Positions 44,968-56,628 of a stretch of 64,000 nucleotides of DNA are shown here, one piece after another. The notes under the pieces are model-generated. The model was not told the DNA's origin and made no database searches. It saw only the letters and a list, made by a program, of their open reading frames with translations. Position 1 is the first letter of the stretch, and each line of letters starts with the position of its first letter. The DNA is taken from the NCBI GenBank assembly GCA_033439265.1, contig JAVTVX010000035.1:14038001-14102000 (forward strand), in the 5' to 3' direction. A program made the position numbers and the translations under genes. The stretch is from Dillenia suffruticosa (lineage: Eukaryota > Streptophyta > Magnoliopsida > Dilleniales > Dilleniaceae).

Positions 44968-45165
44968 GATTTAAAAATTAGGGTTAGTTAATTCGTAACT
45001 AACCCCCTAAAATGAATGAAATTAGTGGTGTACGACCACGTATGGGACTTTATATGACTGTACGGAACTCTCTAATGCATCGAGGTCTTTTAAATGTACT
45101 TGGGAAGACTTGACTTTTATTACTATCCTTTCTTTAACCCAACCTCGCTCTGATACCTACCGAAC

Positions 45166-48100
45166 TGTCACGCCCCGAACGGAGGTCATGAATAGCCGCC
45201 CGTTGCCCTGGATGCTGGCTATATTTTTATAGAATATCAGGCAGAACCTTCCCATATTTCGGAGGTCTCCCAAGTCTAATTTGACCTGTATATCACATTC
45301 ATCCTGTAAAATAAACAAATGGTCATCCCGGCCTCTCCAAAATCAGCAAGTACCACAGCCAACATCCAAAACAATGCAAGGCTATAAAAATTCCCAACAG
45401 ACCTAGCACAGGCCTCTACAGTCATGCACAACCAAAGCATGACTAGCCGCCACACCAAGCGGACCTAAATTTTTACATAATATACAATAATTTCCCAAGT
45501 GACATTTAAATACGTACAATCGCTTCAATGCAAATAAACTATGAGAGTTTCACAAATAAATATACATAAATTATACAGTCATCCCAAAAATAAATAAATG
45601 ATTATATTTATCAAACTAAAATCTCCAATAATCGTAACGGAAGATATGGTAACATCCATACCCAAGCCCGGTACTATCAATTCCACGTCACAACACAGTA
45701 ATTTTTTTTTAGTCCAAGATTAATCCTGTGGGGAGAAAGTGAGGGGTGAGTATCTATGGAAAGATACTCAGCAAGTGAAGGGATTGATATCGTACTATCA
45801 ATATCAATGGTGAATTTAGAGTGTCAAAGCATGTAACAAAATATCGAGTGTGTGAAAATAACATGCTGATTCAGAATAAAACATATCTCAAGGCACATAT
45901 CAAAAAATAACATATGCATCCATCCATGTATCAATTCACATATGTAGAGTCGGCCGAACAAACACCCCGGCAATGGTCTACCTAGACCAAGGACGGGCGT
46001 ATTGGGGGTTTTCACTATGCAAATATCAAATAATGGTTCTTTACCTCAATGTTGGCCACAGACTACTCCAACTAGCCTGTAAATAATAATAATGATACAT
46101 ATATATAATCGGCCGTGTATGGTGTCCCGCCCAGTGCTAGATAGAGGTAAACTCACGTCCTCCCCGATGAGGGTCAACTTGGGATACCCATACACTTGAC
46201 GATCTGGTGGATACCTCTGGCTGAAGCATATCCGGATACAAGGGGTGCCTTTACCAAATATCTTTCGTAGCTACGGAATGCTATAGGAAGCATATCACCA
46301 TATCACAAAGTCGGCTGGGCATATAGCCCCATGCATCATAACGTAATTTCGGCCAGGCGTATAGGCCAAATAGTACATGTAAATCCATTTAAAATTACGT
46401 ACCAATACAATAAAATCATTAAAACATGTTAATATGTCAAAATATGGTACAATATCAGTTATCAAACTCATGGATGTATAATCTATAAAATCAGTAATAG
46501 GGACACTTCAATGATCACAAAAATATATACATATACTTATCAAATTCCAAACATTCAGTTTTCACATGTATAAAAATCATGTGGTTTGAAAATCAGAAAA
46601 ACATGATTTGTCAATCAATAGAAGATGTCAAATTCTCACTCACAGTTCAAGGGAGGGTAGTCACTCCCTATTTTCAAAACAATCCAATCTGATTTCTCGA
46701 GTCTCCAAAAAAGATCAATCTAATCAGATCATCAGAATTTAACATCAAATTTAAGTATTATAGGGTTTATCCATTTCCCTAAGTTTGTACAAATCTTAAC
46801 TCTTCAATTTATGAATACACTCTAATGTCATCAGTTGCAATTCAGTTAGAAACAATTAACGTACTTTTAATTCAAGTCAAATTCAACCCTAAAACCACTC
46901 AAGGTCGGAAATAAGCCTGAAAATAAAGAATTTTCCCTTAAGATGGAAAATTTTTGAAAAATCATACATTTTTCGATTCTCATCCAAATATTTCAAGCCA
47001 TATGTCATTTTCAAGGTATATGAGTCTATTTTCATCATACGGAGATTGTATTTAAATTGCCTATTAGCAAAACAATTTATAATGAGAAAGGCTGCATCAA
47101 CCCTTGCACTCAAATCCTAATCTCTGACTATTTTCATGCATAGGTTAATTTAAACTCTAAGAGAAGCTATTCAAGTCAACTTAATTTGATTCTATCATCC
47201 TGAACAATCCATTTCATATAAATTCGTACACTTAACCTAATGAACCGCATATAATGTCTGAAAATGTATTCATTGCGAATCTGGTTTACATTCTAGTATA
47301 TACAAGACTTCTTATCTTAAATTTACCCTAAATTTGATAACCAAATCGAATGGGTCCGAAATCATTCACCTAGAGTTTTTCTCGGATCGCAGACCTTTGT
47401 CCAAATGTCTTATCGATCACCCAAAGAACTGAAATGCTACCTATCAAAATAGGGCTTATTAGTTAAGTTCAAATACGTAGATCAGAAGCAAAACCCTAAG
47501 TTAGTTACCTGCGTGGAGGTTCGTGGGCTGTCCTGGGCTCACGGGCATCGCGGGCCGTCACGGGCTCGTGGGATATAGAGGGCTCGTGGGTTCGCGAGTC
47601 AGTGGGACATTGGGCTTCAGCTAGAGGGCTCACTGGTCTGTGGGCCTGTGGGCCTGTGGGCTAGCAGGCCGGCAGGCCTGCGGGCAGATAGGCCTATAGG
47701 CTGGCAGGCCTGTGGGCTGGCAGGCCTACGGTTGGCTGGCCTGTGGGCTGGTGGGCCTGCAGGCTAGCACACGCTCGTGCACTGGTGTGCTAAGGCACGC
47801 TGGAGCGCGCTCGCGGCCTGGGTCTTGCTCGCGGCCTGGCTCGAGCTCTCGTGCTGGGTCCTGCTCGCGGTCTGGCTCGCGCTCGTAGGCTGGGTCCTAC
47901 ACAGGGGCGTGATCGTGCTTACACTGGGTGGATCGCGCAGGGGCGCGCTTGGCTTGGACTGGGGAGATCGTATTGCAGAAGGTGCTGTGGTGGAAGGCGG
48001 TGCTCGTGGGAGGAAAGAGTAGCTATGGCGAGTAGCGGCGATGGTGGAAGGGTGTGATCGATAGTGGCTCGTGGCAGAGGAAGGCGAGGCGGCAGATTTG

Positions 48101-48232
48101 GGAGAAACCGAAGAGAGAGAGAACGAAATAGAGAGAGACAGTGAGCGGGGTAGAGAGAGAAGAAGAGAGGGAGAGGGTGGCGGCGATGGCGGTTGTGGAG
48201 GAAGATGAACAGCCGCGGTAGAGAAAAAGTCG

Positions 48233-48283
<51 letters not shown>

Positions 48284-48430
48284 GGAGAGGGAGAGGGGGA
48301 GGGAGAGGGATTAGGGTTGAAACCCTAATCCCCAAATCACTTTGGGGACGCAGCGTTTTGCCCCAAAACGCTGCGTCTCCATTTTCTTTTTCTTTTTTTT
48401 TTTCATTTCTTTTCTTTTGTCGGTGTTACA
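45166..48430 (-). repeat. Beta 5' LTR (3265 bp)
   Basis: Runs from TGTCACGCCCCGA to GGTGTTACA. The primer-binding site at about 45148-45158 reads TAGGTATCAGAGCG on the minus strand. A GC-rich minisatellite (47520-47890), a long GA microsatellite (48237-48275) and the three-hairpin cluster (48308-48377) are included. Confidence 0.85.
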
Positions 48431-48435
48431 ACTAT

Positions 48436-50400
48436 GTTCTTGAGAACTTACTCATTCTCTCAATGGTCGTTTTACTCTCAGACAGATCAACTAGATCCCA
48501 GACCGTGTTGATTTTCATCAACTTCTTCTGTTCATCTATGGCCTTCAATATATGATTCTTCGCAAAAACTCATGAGAACCTCTAGGACTGCTTTAAATTT
48601 CTCATCATTCTCAAGAGTCACAACGAGAGTTTCACCCTCATTTGGGAAACGACATTTAAATACGCGCCCTCAATATTTCTACGAGGAGAGAGAACCTCTT
48701 CACCTTTAGATGGATCGCTCCCACTGAGACCAAAATCCGTAATAGGTTATTGTGTCCCACCGTTGGACTTACCTAAGCCACTAGGCTTATCCATCTAAAT
48801 AGAAAGTAAAGTCCCGATGGATTTCACCTCACAATGGATCACTCCCACGGGGACAAAAATCCTTAATCGGTTCTTCGGTCCCGCCGTAGGATTTAGCTGA
48901 GCTACTAAGCTCATCCATCGAATAGAAGGTAGAGTCCTAATTGACTTCAGCTCTTTTAGGAAAATCATCCATAGGGAATATGGTATTACGAAACCAAATT
49001 TCAGTAACAGTGCCGTCAATATGCTCACCTAAGAACACATACCCCTGTAGTGTTCTGATTATCTTATAAAGATACACTTCTTTTCTCACGGTCTAACTTG
49101 CCATATGAATGTGAGAAAACGTGATTATACGCGACACAATCCCATGACTTCAAGTGGCTAAGCTCAGGTTACCTTCATATCCAAAGCTCAAATGGGGTAA
49201 TGACCACGAAGTTTAATGAGACACGGTTAAGAACGTAAACTGCAGTCAATAAAGCATCTCTCCAATAGGAGATGAACAAATTGACCTGTGCCATCATAGA
49301 TCTCACCATCTCAAACAAAGTCTTATTATTTATCTCGACCACTTCATTCTGCTGAGAAGTAGCAGGAATAGTTAGCTGTCTCGTAGTACCTTTCTCAAAA
49401 TAAAGCTCTCTGTGTAGTTCAGACAAATACTCTCGGCCTCATCTGTTTGAGAGTCTTAACTCTCAAGTCTAACTAATTTTCAATCTCACTAATAAATCTC
49501 CTAAAGTATTCAAATACCTCATATTTATGCGAGATCAAATAAACGTGACCGATACGCGTGTAATCGTTTATGAACATAATAAATTACACAGCTCCATTGT
49601 AGGTTCTCATACTCATATGGCCATAGATATCAGAGTGAACTGATTGCAATAGAGTTTTAGCTCTCATTGTATTGTCAAATGGTTTTCTTGTTGTTTTGCC
49701 GGCTAAGCAAAACTCACATACGGACAACTTGAATCTGGCTAGCGGATTCAATAAACCACTCGCTGCTAACCGATTCATCATCTCTTACCCTATGTATCCA
49801 AGTCTACTATGTCATTCATTTACATCTCAATCAACGCAATCAGATGTAAAGGTAATAGAAAAATGTGAAGAAATGCCATTAAAAGGAATATTTTCCAATG
49901 CATACGATTATGGACAAAAACCAGAACAAACGAAACAACTGTCGTAATTAATAAAAACAATGGAGTTTCCAAAAAAAAAAGAGAACATATCCTAGGCATT
50001 CAAGCAAGGTATTGAAATCAAGTTCTGTCAAATATCTAGAACGTAAAGAACGTCATGGCAAGTATCGATACCTCTGACGATGACAAATGCTCTGTTCCTC
50101 ACGTAAATCTTCCTAACTTGAGAATTTACTTGGCGGAACTCTACTTATGCGCTCCTGTCTTGAACTATGTAGTTGGTGGCTCCTAACTTTACAATCCACA
50201 AAGAAGAAAAATCAGCGAGTATCACAATAAATGAGTTAAAAACTCAAACCACGTAAAGAAGAAGAACGTTCCTTTTACTTGTCACACTTAACGAGTGAAA
50301 TGACCAATGCTACCTCAGGCGTAGCACTTTGTATCTTGCCTGGATCTCGAATCCTCTTCTCATGCTTATGCTATTTGTGTTTGGTGCCACGAGAGCCTTT
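48436..50400 (-). pseudogene. copia1 gag end, integrase and start of RT, degraded
   Basis: Minus-strand reading gives a degenerate zinc knuckle near 50283-50330 (C-Y-A-stop-G-S-I-G-H-F-T-R). The GAG-pre-integrase block follows (LAASGLLNPLARFKLSVCEF, CLAGKTTRKPF), then the integrase core end (TIPATSQQNEVVE, LFEMVRSMMAQ, RDALLTAVYVLNRV). Near 48500 comes the RT start (MKINTVWDLVDLSESK). Stops and shifts are frequent. The protease cannot be read with confidence. Confidence 0.7.
48711..48958. repeat. 124-bp tandem duplication in copia1
   Basis: TGGATCGCTCCCAC at 48711 and TGGATCACTCCCAC at 48835 begin two units of 124 bp. Both also share the phrase 'CATCCATC' and a following AGA-rich stretch. 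It lies in the linker between integrase and RT. Confidence 0.7.
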
Positions 50401-50799
50401 ACTCGACTCTGCTGCATAAGCATGACCTGAATCTGGCCTACTCACCTCCAAGCGCTTCTCATTGAGCTCACAATGCCTACTCACATCATTGAAAGTATAA
50501 ATACTTTCATCATATGTGAGATAGGTTTTAATGATCTCTCATGAATTAGGTAAAAGACTGGAGTACACCTAGTACATGTAAATCATCAGAAATAAACTCA
50601 CCTGGCGTATGTGCGAGACAGGCGGCGCATCTGTCACGTGTCGCTTGTCAATTGACCCGAGTTCGCGGGTAAGGTGCATATCCAGGTCGGGCCCTGATCC
50701 AGGTCCAAACTAACCCGGTCCGCGCCTGAGCTATCCATGCGCCTTAGCGCGCGTGGATAACACGCGCCTGCATAGATGCAGCAGCATGCGTGCAGGACA

Positions 50800-50945
50800 A
50801 GGAATCATATACTTTATGAGATAGGAATTGGCACAACCACATGTTGTGGCATGGTGGCATGGGATGCTCAAACAAGCCGCGCTGTTGTAGGTTCGAATCT
50901 AGGCGCTTTCATCTATATGCCAAAATTTTTTTTTCTTAACAGGGT
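50800..50945 (+). repeat. tRNA-derived SINE-like sequence
   Basis: A Pol III A-box-like TGGCATGGTGG (50847-50857) and a B box GGTTCGAATC (50890-50899) lie 32 bp apart, followed by a pyrimidine-rich T run at 50928-50937. Spacing and order fit the tRNA head of a SINE. No cloverleaf can be completed, so it is not a working tRNA gene. It lies in the leader/gag region of copia1, opposite to the element's orientation. Confidence 0.5.
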
Positions 50946-51625
50946 ATGGAGCGGGTCGGGGATACGAATCCGGGTCAGAATCGACCTGGTCACACCAGAG
51001 CTGTCCACGCGCCTCAGAGCGTGTGGATGACACGCACCTGCATCTTTTTTGCCAATTTGGCGGGGTCTTCTTTGCCCGGATGTCTGTAACCGGGTCTGCA
51101 TGACCCGCTTGCTAGAAAACACATTTTCGATCGGATTTTTGAGCAGATTTCACCTGTAAACTGCAATCAAAATTCCAAAATCATCATAAATGTGATTTAT
51201 TGGAAGATTTGAGCCCATAAACTTGGCCATTTAAATATTCAAAGTTTTGACCCTTCGCGGTCATTTTCGAAACTCTATTTTCCGACATCCAAAAATCACA
51301 AGTAATATATCAAAATGTAGATTTAGGCATGGAGAACACATATATACCAATTTCATAGATCAATTCACCCTCTATAGTGACAGATCTAAGCTTTTAAGTT
51401 TTGGGTACCATTTGGGCCTGAAACTTTAGCTTCAAATTTCATGGCCAAACATACTTCAAAAATTACAAAAAAAATATATATTCTTGATCTACATATCATG
51501 GGCAACATCATGGTATGATTGAATTCACGAAACTTATTCGTGATTCGAGTCTCAAATTTTTTGACTCTATATTTTTATGCCCAAAATATTCCAAATTAAA
51601 AAAATAAATAAATAAATACAACTTT

Positions 51626-51637
51626 GCTCTGATACCA
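51626..51637 (-). other. copia1 primer-binding site
   Basis: Minus strand TGGTATCAGAGC, a perfect match to the initiator Met-tRNA site, next to the right LTR. Confidence 0.85.
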
Positions 51638-51638
51638 A

Positions 51639-53455
51639 CGAAAGATTTATTACGCTATATGTGTATACGAAAGCGTATAAATTAAAAGTTTGAAATTTTT
51701 AGTATAAATACCTTAATATGTAGGGCGCCAATAAATCAACCGAAACCGCATAATCCCTCGTACGGGTCGCTCAGTCAGGATGGTAATCACGAAACGAACT
51801 ACAACTACTTTTTCACGACACCTTAACTCAATGTCCAATGACCCAAAAGACGGAAGAAATTTCTCATGCCCTTGATGCCAATTATTCTCACTTAGAGAAT
51901 ATATTTGTTTTCTCAACACCTCTCCATTTCAATGTGCTCTTAAGATGGAATGTCATCCCTCAATGGTATGGTACGTGCACTCCAAAAAATGCCATTGTTG
52001 CCTAAGTAAAAAAAGGGGGGCACACACACACACTGTTTAACATTTGAAGAGAGAGAGGGAGTCTCTTATTTTGTGTGACGTGGGCACACCTTAGAGAGAA
52101 AGGGGAGAAAGGGGAGGGAGTTACTTTTTTTTTTGTTGGTTAGTGAAAATGGGTTTAAAAAATAACTACCCTTTGTTTAAACAAAAATGCCCCTTTGTGT
52201 GGGCATAACTACCAACACTTATGTCATCACAAAAGACAGATTTTATACAAACCAATAATAAACAAATCTTGTAAGGGAGAGAAAATTTGGATAGAAAATA
52301 TGCCAAACCTCTAGATTGAGAAACATGTTATGCCATGTATGTTTTCTGAATTTATAAGTTCGTATATTCCAAATAGATATACAAAAATGATAAACCATGT
52401 AAAATTAGGGGCGACAATGATCATAATAAGAACAATTAAAGTTGTTCCTACTAACCATCACGGGGTAAGTGGTCTGTTATATGCAATAGCTATGCTTGGT
52501 TGATTTGAGTTTGGCGAAAAAATTGCTGATGGTGGTGGAGGAGAAAGCACATGAACACCGCATGTGCCAATTGTTGCATTTGCCTATCCATTACAGTGAA
52601 AATCTAAAGAAAATCTAAAAGCATTCTTTGATTCAATTACAGCGAAATAAATATTTAATATCCCAAGATCTAGGATCGGATCACTAACATTTTCGATATA
52701 CGGGTCCGAAAAATGTCACCAATGGATCAATCTCTTTCGTGTTCACAATCCAAGAGTCTATTTCAAAAAATGGAAATTGTATATGGTGTAGATCTATCTT
52801 CTTCCTCACAATGTGCTTGTTCTCTCCCAACCTTCAAGCATCATGGATGGTTAAGGGAGTTAGGAGTTGGTTTTTCTCTTCAAAAACCACTCCCTCCCTT
52901 CCATCCTTTTGAAATTCAAATAGGGTTAAGGGAATGGGTTTGGATCAAACCCACATGGGCGACCCAACTCAGTACCCATAACTTAAATCTCCCGCTCACA
53001 CATGAGGGTTAGACCTACATTTTGCTCAATCACTTCCATATACTATCGATTTCATACAGACAAATGGATCATATGACCAGCGAGTACATCGAAAGCTCAT
53101 AGCTATACACCGGTTAAGAATATATAGCAATTCAAGATCTAATACATTGAGGATATCAAATCTCGCTATACCACAGACCTCTTTTACTGTATACAAAGTC
53201 ACCATACCTCTTATCCCTCTATTAATGAACAAGTGTATACTTGACTCATCTCAATTATGTATTCACAATTATGTTTCAGAACATCAAGTTAAAAACATAA
53301 CTCAGCAGTCTGTGAATATAAAAATTATGTACAAGCTTTAAGACAGTCTTCCTTTCGCATTACTATCTTTCTACTTTATTTTAGCTGCTTTCCTAGTCAT
53401 GCACCGCAAAACCGAATCAATCATGATCTATTGGTTACATGCTAAAGTAGCAACA
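51639..53455 (-). repeat. copia1 5' LTR, with an internal insertion
   Basis: It aligns with the left LTR at both ends (51639-52216 and about 52986-53455) and ends GTAGCAACA. The middle 52222-52980 has no counterpart in the left LTR. Confidence 0.7.
52217..52985. mobile_element. Solo-LTR-like insertion with TSD ACTTA
   Basis: ACTTA at 52217-52221 and 52981-52985 flanks a 759-bp segment that begins TGTCATCAC and ends ACCCATA, close to the TG...CA rule. The segment is absent from the other copia1 LTR. I see no coding region; the 99-residue frame at 52713-53012 crosses the boundary. A solo LTR of an unlisted family is the simplest explanation. Confidence 0.5.
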
Positions 53456-53946
53456 CTAAAATAAAATTTCAAAAAATAGATAAAAGTCTTAAGGGTATTA
53501 AATGAGGTTAATTACAAATTTATGGGTCTCACACAATGAGATAGAGGGATTTATTGACTCATTACCCATAGGGTCACTGAAAACACACGTGGTATAAACA
53601 CGTGCTACGATGCATTTTCTATTTATTTAGAAGCGTATGTCTATTTCAAAATTATAATATATCGTATAGGTTTTAGTCCAAATATATCACGATACTGACT
53701 TGATTCTCTCTTCTTATAAATCCTCCAAAAAATCATTTTTCCAAGAGAGAACCATACCTAGCTTCTAAACAAGTATAATGGATTATGGGAAATCCATTTC
53801 GATTATCAAATAAATAAATATCAAGGATAATCTCATCTTAGTTCTGTACTAAGGCGACTAATTTATGTTAATTATCCAAAATTAATATTGCTTCATCTCT
53901 ACAGATCACATAGATATTAGAGACGATTGCTCGTGTGAGAGAGCTA
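53456..53946 (-). repeat. Probable 3' LTR of copia2
   Basis: Read on the minus strand, the purine-rich ACAAGTTTGGAAGAT (just right of 53946) is followed by TAGCTCTCTCACACG, an LTR start with one change from TG. The left boundary coincides with the copia1 LTR edge. No second copy is available for comparison. Confidence 0.45.
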
Positions 53947-54064
53947 ATCTTCCAAACTTGTCCGACATACTTTTTAATCAAGACATAAGAACTCGCAAAT
54001 GCAAACAAATTGAAATGTCATATAATAATGAGTATTACATCACGTTCATTGCATATACATACAA

Positions 54065-54838
54065 TTACACTCTATACAATTCTAGAGATTTTACATGTTT
54101 CAGAAATACATCTCTAGGTATCGGTTTCGTGAATGGATCAGCTACCATTAAATGCGTAGATAAATATTTCAATGTCATCTCTCTCTTTTCAACAATGTCT
54201 CGAATAAAGTTGAATTTTGTATCAATGTGTTTGGTTTTCCCATGATATTTGGGATTTTTCGTATAAACGATAGTTGATTGACTATTACTATAAATTGTCA
54301 CAACTCCCACTTTGTCGCTTACGATCCCCAGATGTTGTTAAAACCGTTTTAACCAAACACATTCCTGAATTGCTGAATCACAAGCTACAAACTCTGCTTC
54401 CATCGTGGACAGTGATACACATGTTTGTTTCTTGCTTCTCCAAGAGATGGTGCCTTTATTTAGCAAGAAAATATAACTTAAGGTGGACTTACGTTCATCT
54501 AAGTCACCACCCCAATCAGAATCTGTGTATCCTCTCAATAACAAGTCATTTCCTTGATAACAAAGGGAATAATTCGCAGTTCCTTTCAGGTATCTTATAA
54601 TCCTCTTCACAGTTGTCCAGTGATCTTTACCTGGATTGGATTGATACCTGCTAACCAAACCCACGGCATAGCAGATATCAGGGCGAGTATACATCATAGC
54701 GTATATCAGACTCCCAACAGTGCTGGAATAAGGTACTTTTGACATCTCATGTTTTTCTTCAGTGGTTTTTGCACACATTGCTAAACTTAAACCTTCGCCT
54801 TTAGCCATAGGAATATGAATAGGTTTATAGCTATCCAT
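54065..54838 (-). pseudogene. copia2 RNase H
   Basis: The first frame (54838 to 54338) reads YSSTVGSLIYAMMYTRPDIC, IRYLKGTANYSLCYQGND, GYTDSDWGGDLDERKST and SLSTMEAEFVACDSAIQE. The second (54310 to 54065) has NSQSTIVYTKNPKYHGKTKH and VADPFTKPIPRDVF. This is the classical copia RNase H with its C-terminal end. One frame shift near 54325 separates the parts. The acidic residues of the active site are present. Confidence 0.85.
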
Positions 54839-54844
54839 CCTAAA

Positions 54845-55615
54845 TCATTCCAAAATCTTTTTAATGTAAGATTCTTGAGATAAGGCTAACAATCTCTTGG
54901 AACGATCTCTGTGGATCTTAACACCCAATATGTACTCTGCTTCACCCATGTCCTTCATTTCAAAATTTGATGATAACCAACTCTTGATATTCAGGACATA
55001 CTCCATATCATTTCCGGCTAACAATATGTCATCGACATACAAATTTAGAATTACAAACTTATCATTGGACTTTTTCACATAAATACAATGGTTTTCGTCT
55101 ATCATTACGAAGTCATAAGAGATTACGGTTCTGTGAAATATCAAATACCATTGTCTTGAAGACTATTTGAGACCATAAATTGATCTATTCAATTTATAAA
55201 CTTTGTTTTCTTGACATTTAACTATGAAACCTGGCTGTTCCATGTACATTTCTTCTTTAAGCTCTCCGTTGAGAAACGCAGTCTTTACATCCATTTGATA
55301 TAATTCTAAATCTAAATTGGCTACAATAGCCAACAATAGGCGAATAAAGTCAAATCTCACTATTGGTAAAAATGTTTTTTCATAATCAATACCCTCTTGT
55401 TGGGTATAACCTTTTGCCACCAACCGAGTTTTGTACATCTCAATTGTTCCATCAGCTTTACGTTTAACCTTGAGAACCCATTTTTTCCCAATAGGTTTGC
55501 GCCCAGGTGAAAGATCAACCAATTCCCAAATATGGTTGGAATCCATTGACTCTATTTCTTCTTTCATTGCTTTTATCCACTCATCCTTGGCAGGACAAGA
55601 TAAAGCCTCGTTCAC
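54845..55615 (-). pseudogene. copia2 reverse transcriptase
   Basis: The first frame gives MNEALSCPAKDEWIKAMKEE, WELVDLSPGRKPIGKKWVLK, RLVAKGYTQQEGIDYEKTF and DVKTAFLNGELKEEMYMEQP. The second gives the catalytic LYVDDILLAGND and GEAEYILGVKIHRDRSK. A stop near 55163 and another near 54842 break it into two pieces. The YVDD active site is intact. Confidence 0.85.
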
Positions 55616-56554
55616 ATTTTTCGGCTCATCCTCGTCCTATGGAGAAATGATAAAAGTGTGCCCTTCAATTTCGTAATGACGTTTGGGCACACCTTTCCTA
55701 GTACTTTTCCAAATTGACGATTCGGTTGGATCGTTAGAATTTGAATCCCTCCCACTGGGATCATCAAGGGATTCAACTTCTCGTAGTTCCCTTGATTCAT
55801 CCTGCAAGAACCATCATTTGAATTATTTAACTCAAACAAAGGTTCTCCTTTTGTTATATCACATTTACTAGGAAAATCATTTTCCAAAAATGTCACATTT
55901 CGTGATTCAATTTCGGTTACAATATCATCTTCTCTTTCACTGATGAACACATAATCTTTTGACTGATGAGAATATCTAATAAAGATACATTTCTTCCCCC
56001 GGGGACCAAACTTTCCAAATTTATTAGAAGGGTCATGAACATATGCTGCCGATCCCCAAGGTCTAAGACTAGTCAGACTTGGTGTCCTACCAGTTCAAAG
56101 TTCATACGGTGTTGTGGGTATTGTTTTTGAAGGCACTGTATTTAAGATATAGGTCGCAATTAACAATACAACTCCCCAAAAGGAAATTGGCAAGTTAGCT
56201 TGCGCCATCATTGAACTGATCGGATAGATATTCACGCCCTCGATCTGTCCTTAAGGCTTTAATCGTTCTATCCATTTGATTCTCCACTTCATGCATATAA
56301 CGTCGAAAGCACTCAAGTGATTCAGACTTGTGAGTAATCAAATAGGCATGACCAAAACGCATGAAATCATCAATAAAAGTAACGAAATATGATGCTCCAT
56401 GCCTACCCTTCACATTCATTGGACCACAAATGTCAAAGTGAAACAAATGTAATGGAAGTTCAGCCCTCACGGTTTTTCCAAATGGTTTTCGAGTCATCTT
56501 CCCAATAAGACAATATTCACAATTCGGTAAATCAACTTTAATAAGTAAACCCAA
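55612..56554 (-). pseudogene. copia2 integrase
   Basis: It begins with the zinc-binding end (CEYCLIGKMTRKPFGKTVRA). The core follows (HFDICGPMNVKGRHGASYF, IDDFMRFGHAYLI, LRTDRGREYLSDQF), then a distal part (YVFISEREDDIVTEIESRNV). A frame change near 56200 and several stops between 56195 and 55950 interrupt it. At least the first two acidic residues of the DDE set can be seen. Confidence 0.8.
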
Positions 56555-56628
56555 TAGTCCTGCTTTTAGAAGTCAATTCATGCTGTCATGCCCTATGTAA
56601 CCAAGTCTAGCATGTCATACTTTGTCAT

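Larger units (their letters stand above)
25809..48430 (-). mobile_element. Beta: second chromovirus family, pol largely deleted, itself interrupted by gamma
   Basis: LTRs of about 3.27 kb lie at 45166-48430 (5') and 25809-26395 plus 39284-41990 (3'). They enclose only 3.2 kb of internal sequence (41991-45165) with gag, protease, part of RT and a trace of integrase. The flanks are ACTAG (25804-25808) and ACTAT (48431-48435), a TSD with one mismatch. The insertion lies in the RT region of copia1. The LTR ends (TGTCACGCCCCGA...GTTACA) and protein motifs place it near gypsy1, yet LTR sequence and length differ, so it is a separate family. Confidence 0.8.
12445..53455 (-). mobile_element. copia1: old Ty1/copia element, host of the nested insertions
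   Basis: Two similar LTRs (12445-13470 continued at 24343-24365, and 51639-53455) bracket degraded copia coding parts at 24366-25803 and 48436-51638. The element reads right to left: a primer-binding site complementary to initiator Met-tRNA lies at 51626-51637 beside the right LTR. The order gag, integrase, reverse transcriptase, RNase H fits Ty1/copia. Two gypsy insertions (13471-24337 and 25809-48430) split it. Without them it would be about 7.5 kb. Flanking TSDs are not clean (CTTAT on the left, CTAAA on the right). Confidence 0.75.

Noticed and set aside
50847-50899. A tRNA gene
   Set aside because: A and B boxes are present, but acceptor, anticodon and T stems do not pair into a cloverleaf.
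52713-53012. 99-residue ORF near the right copia1 LTR
   Set aside because: It crosses the boundary of the solo-LTR-like insert and the copia1 LTR, so it cannot be an ancestral gene.
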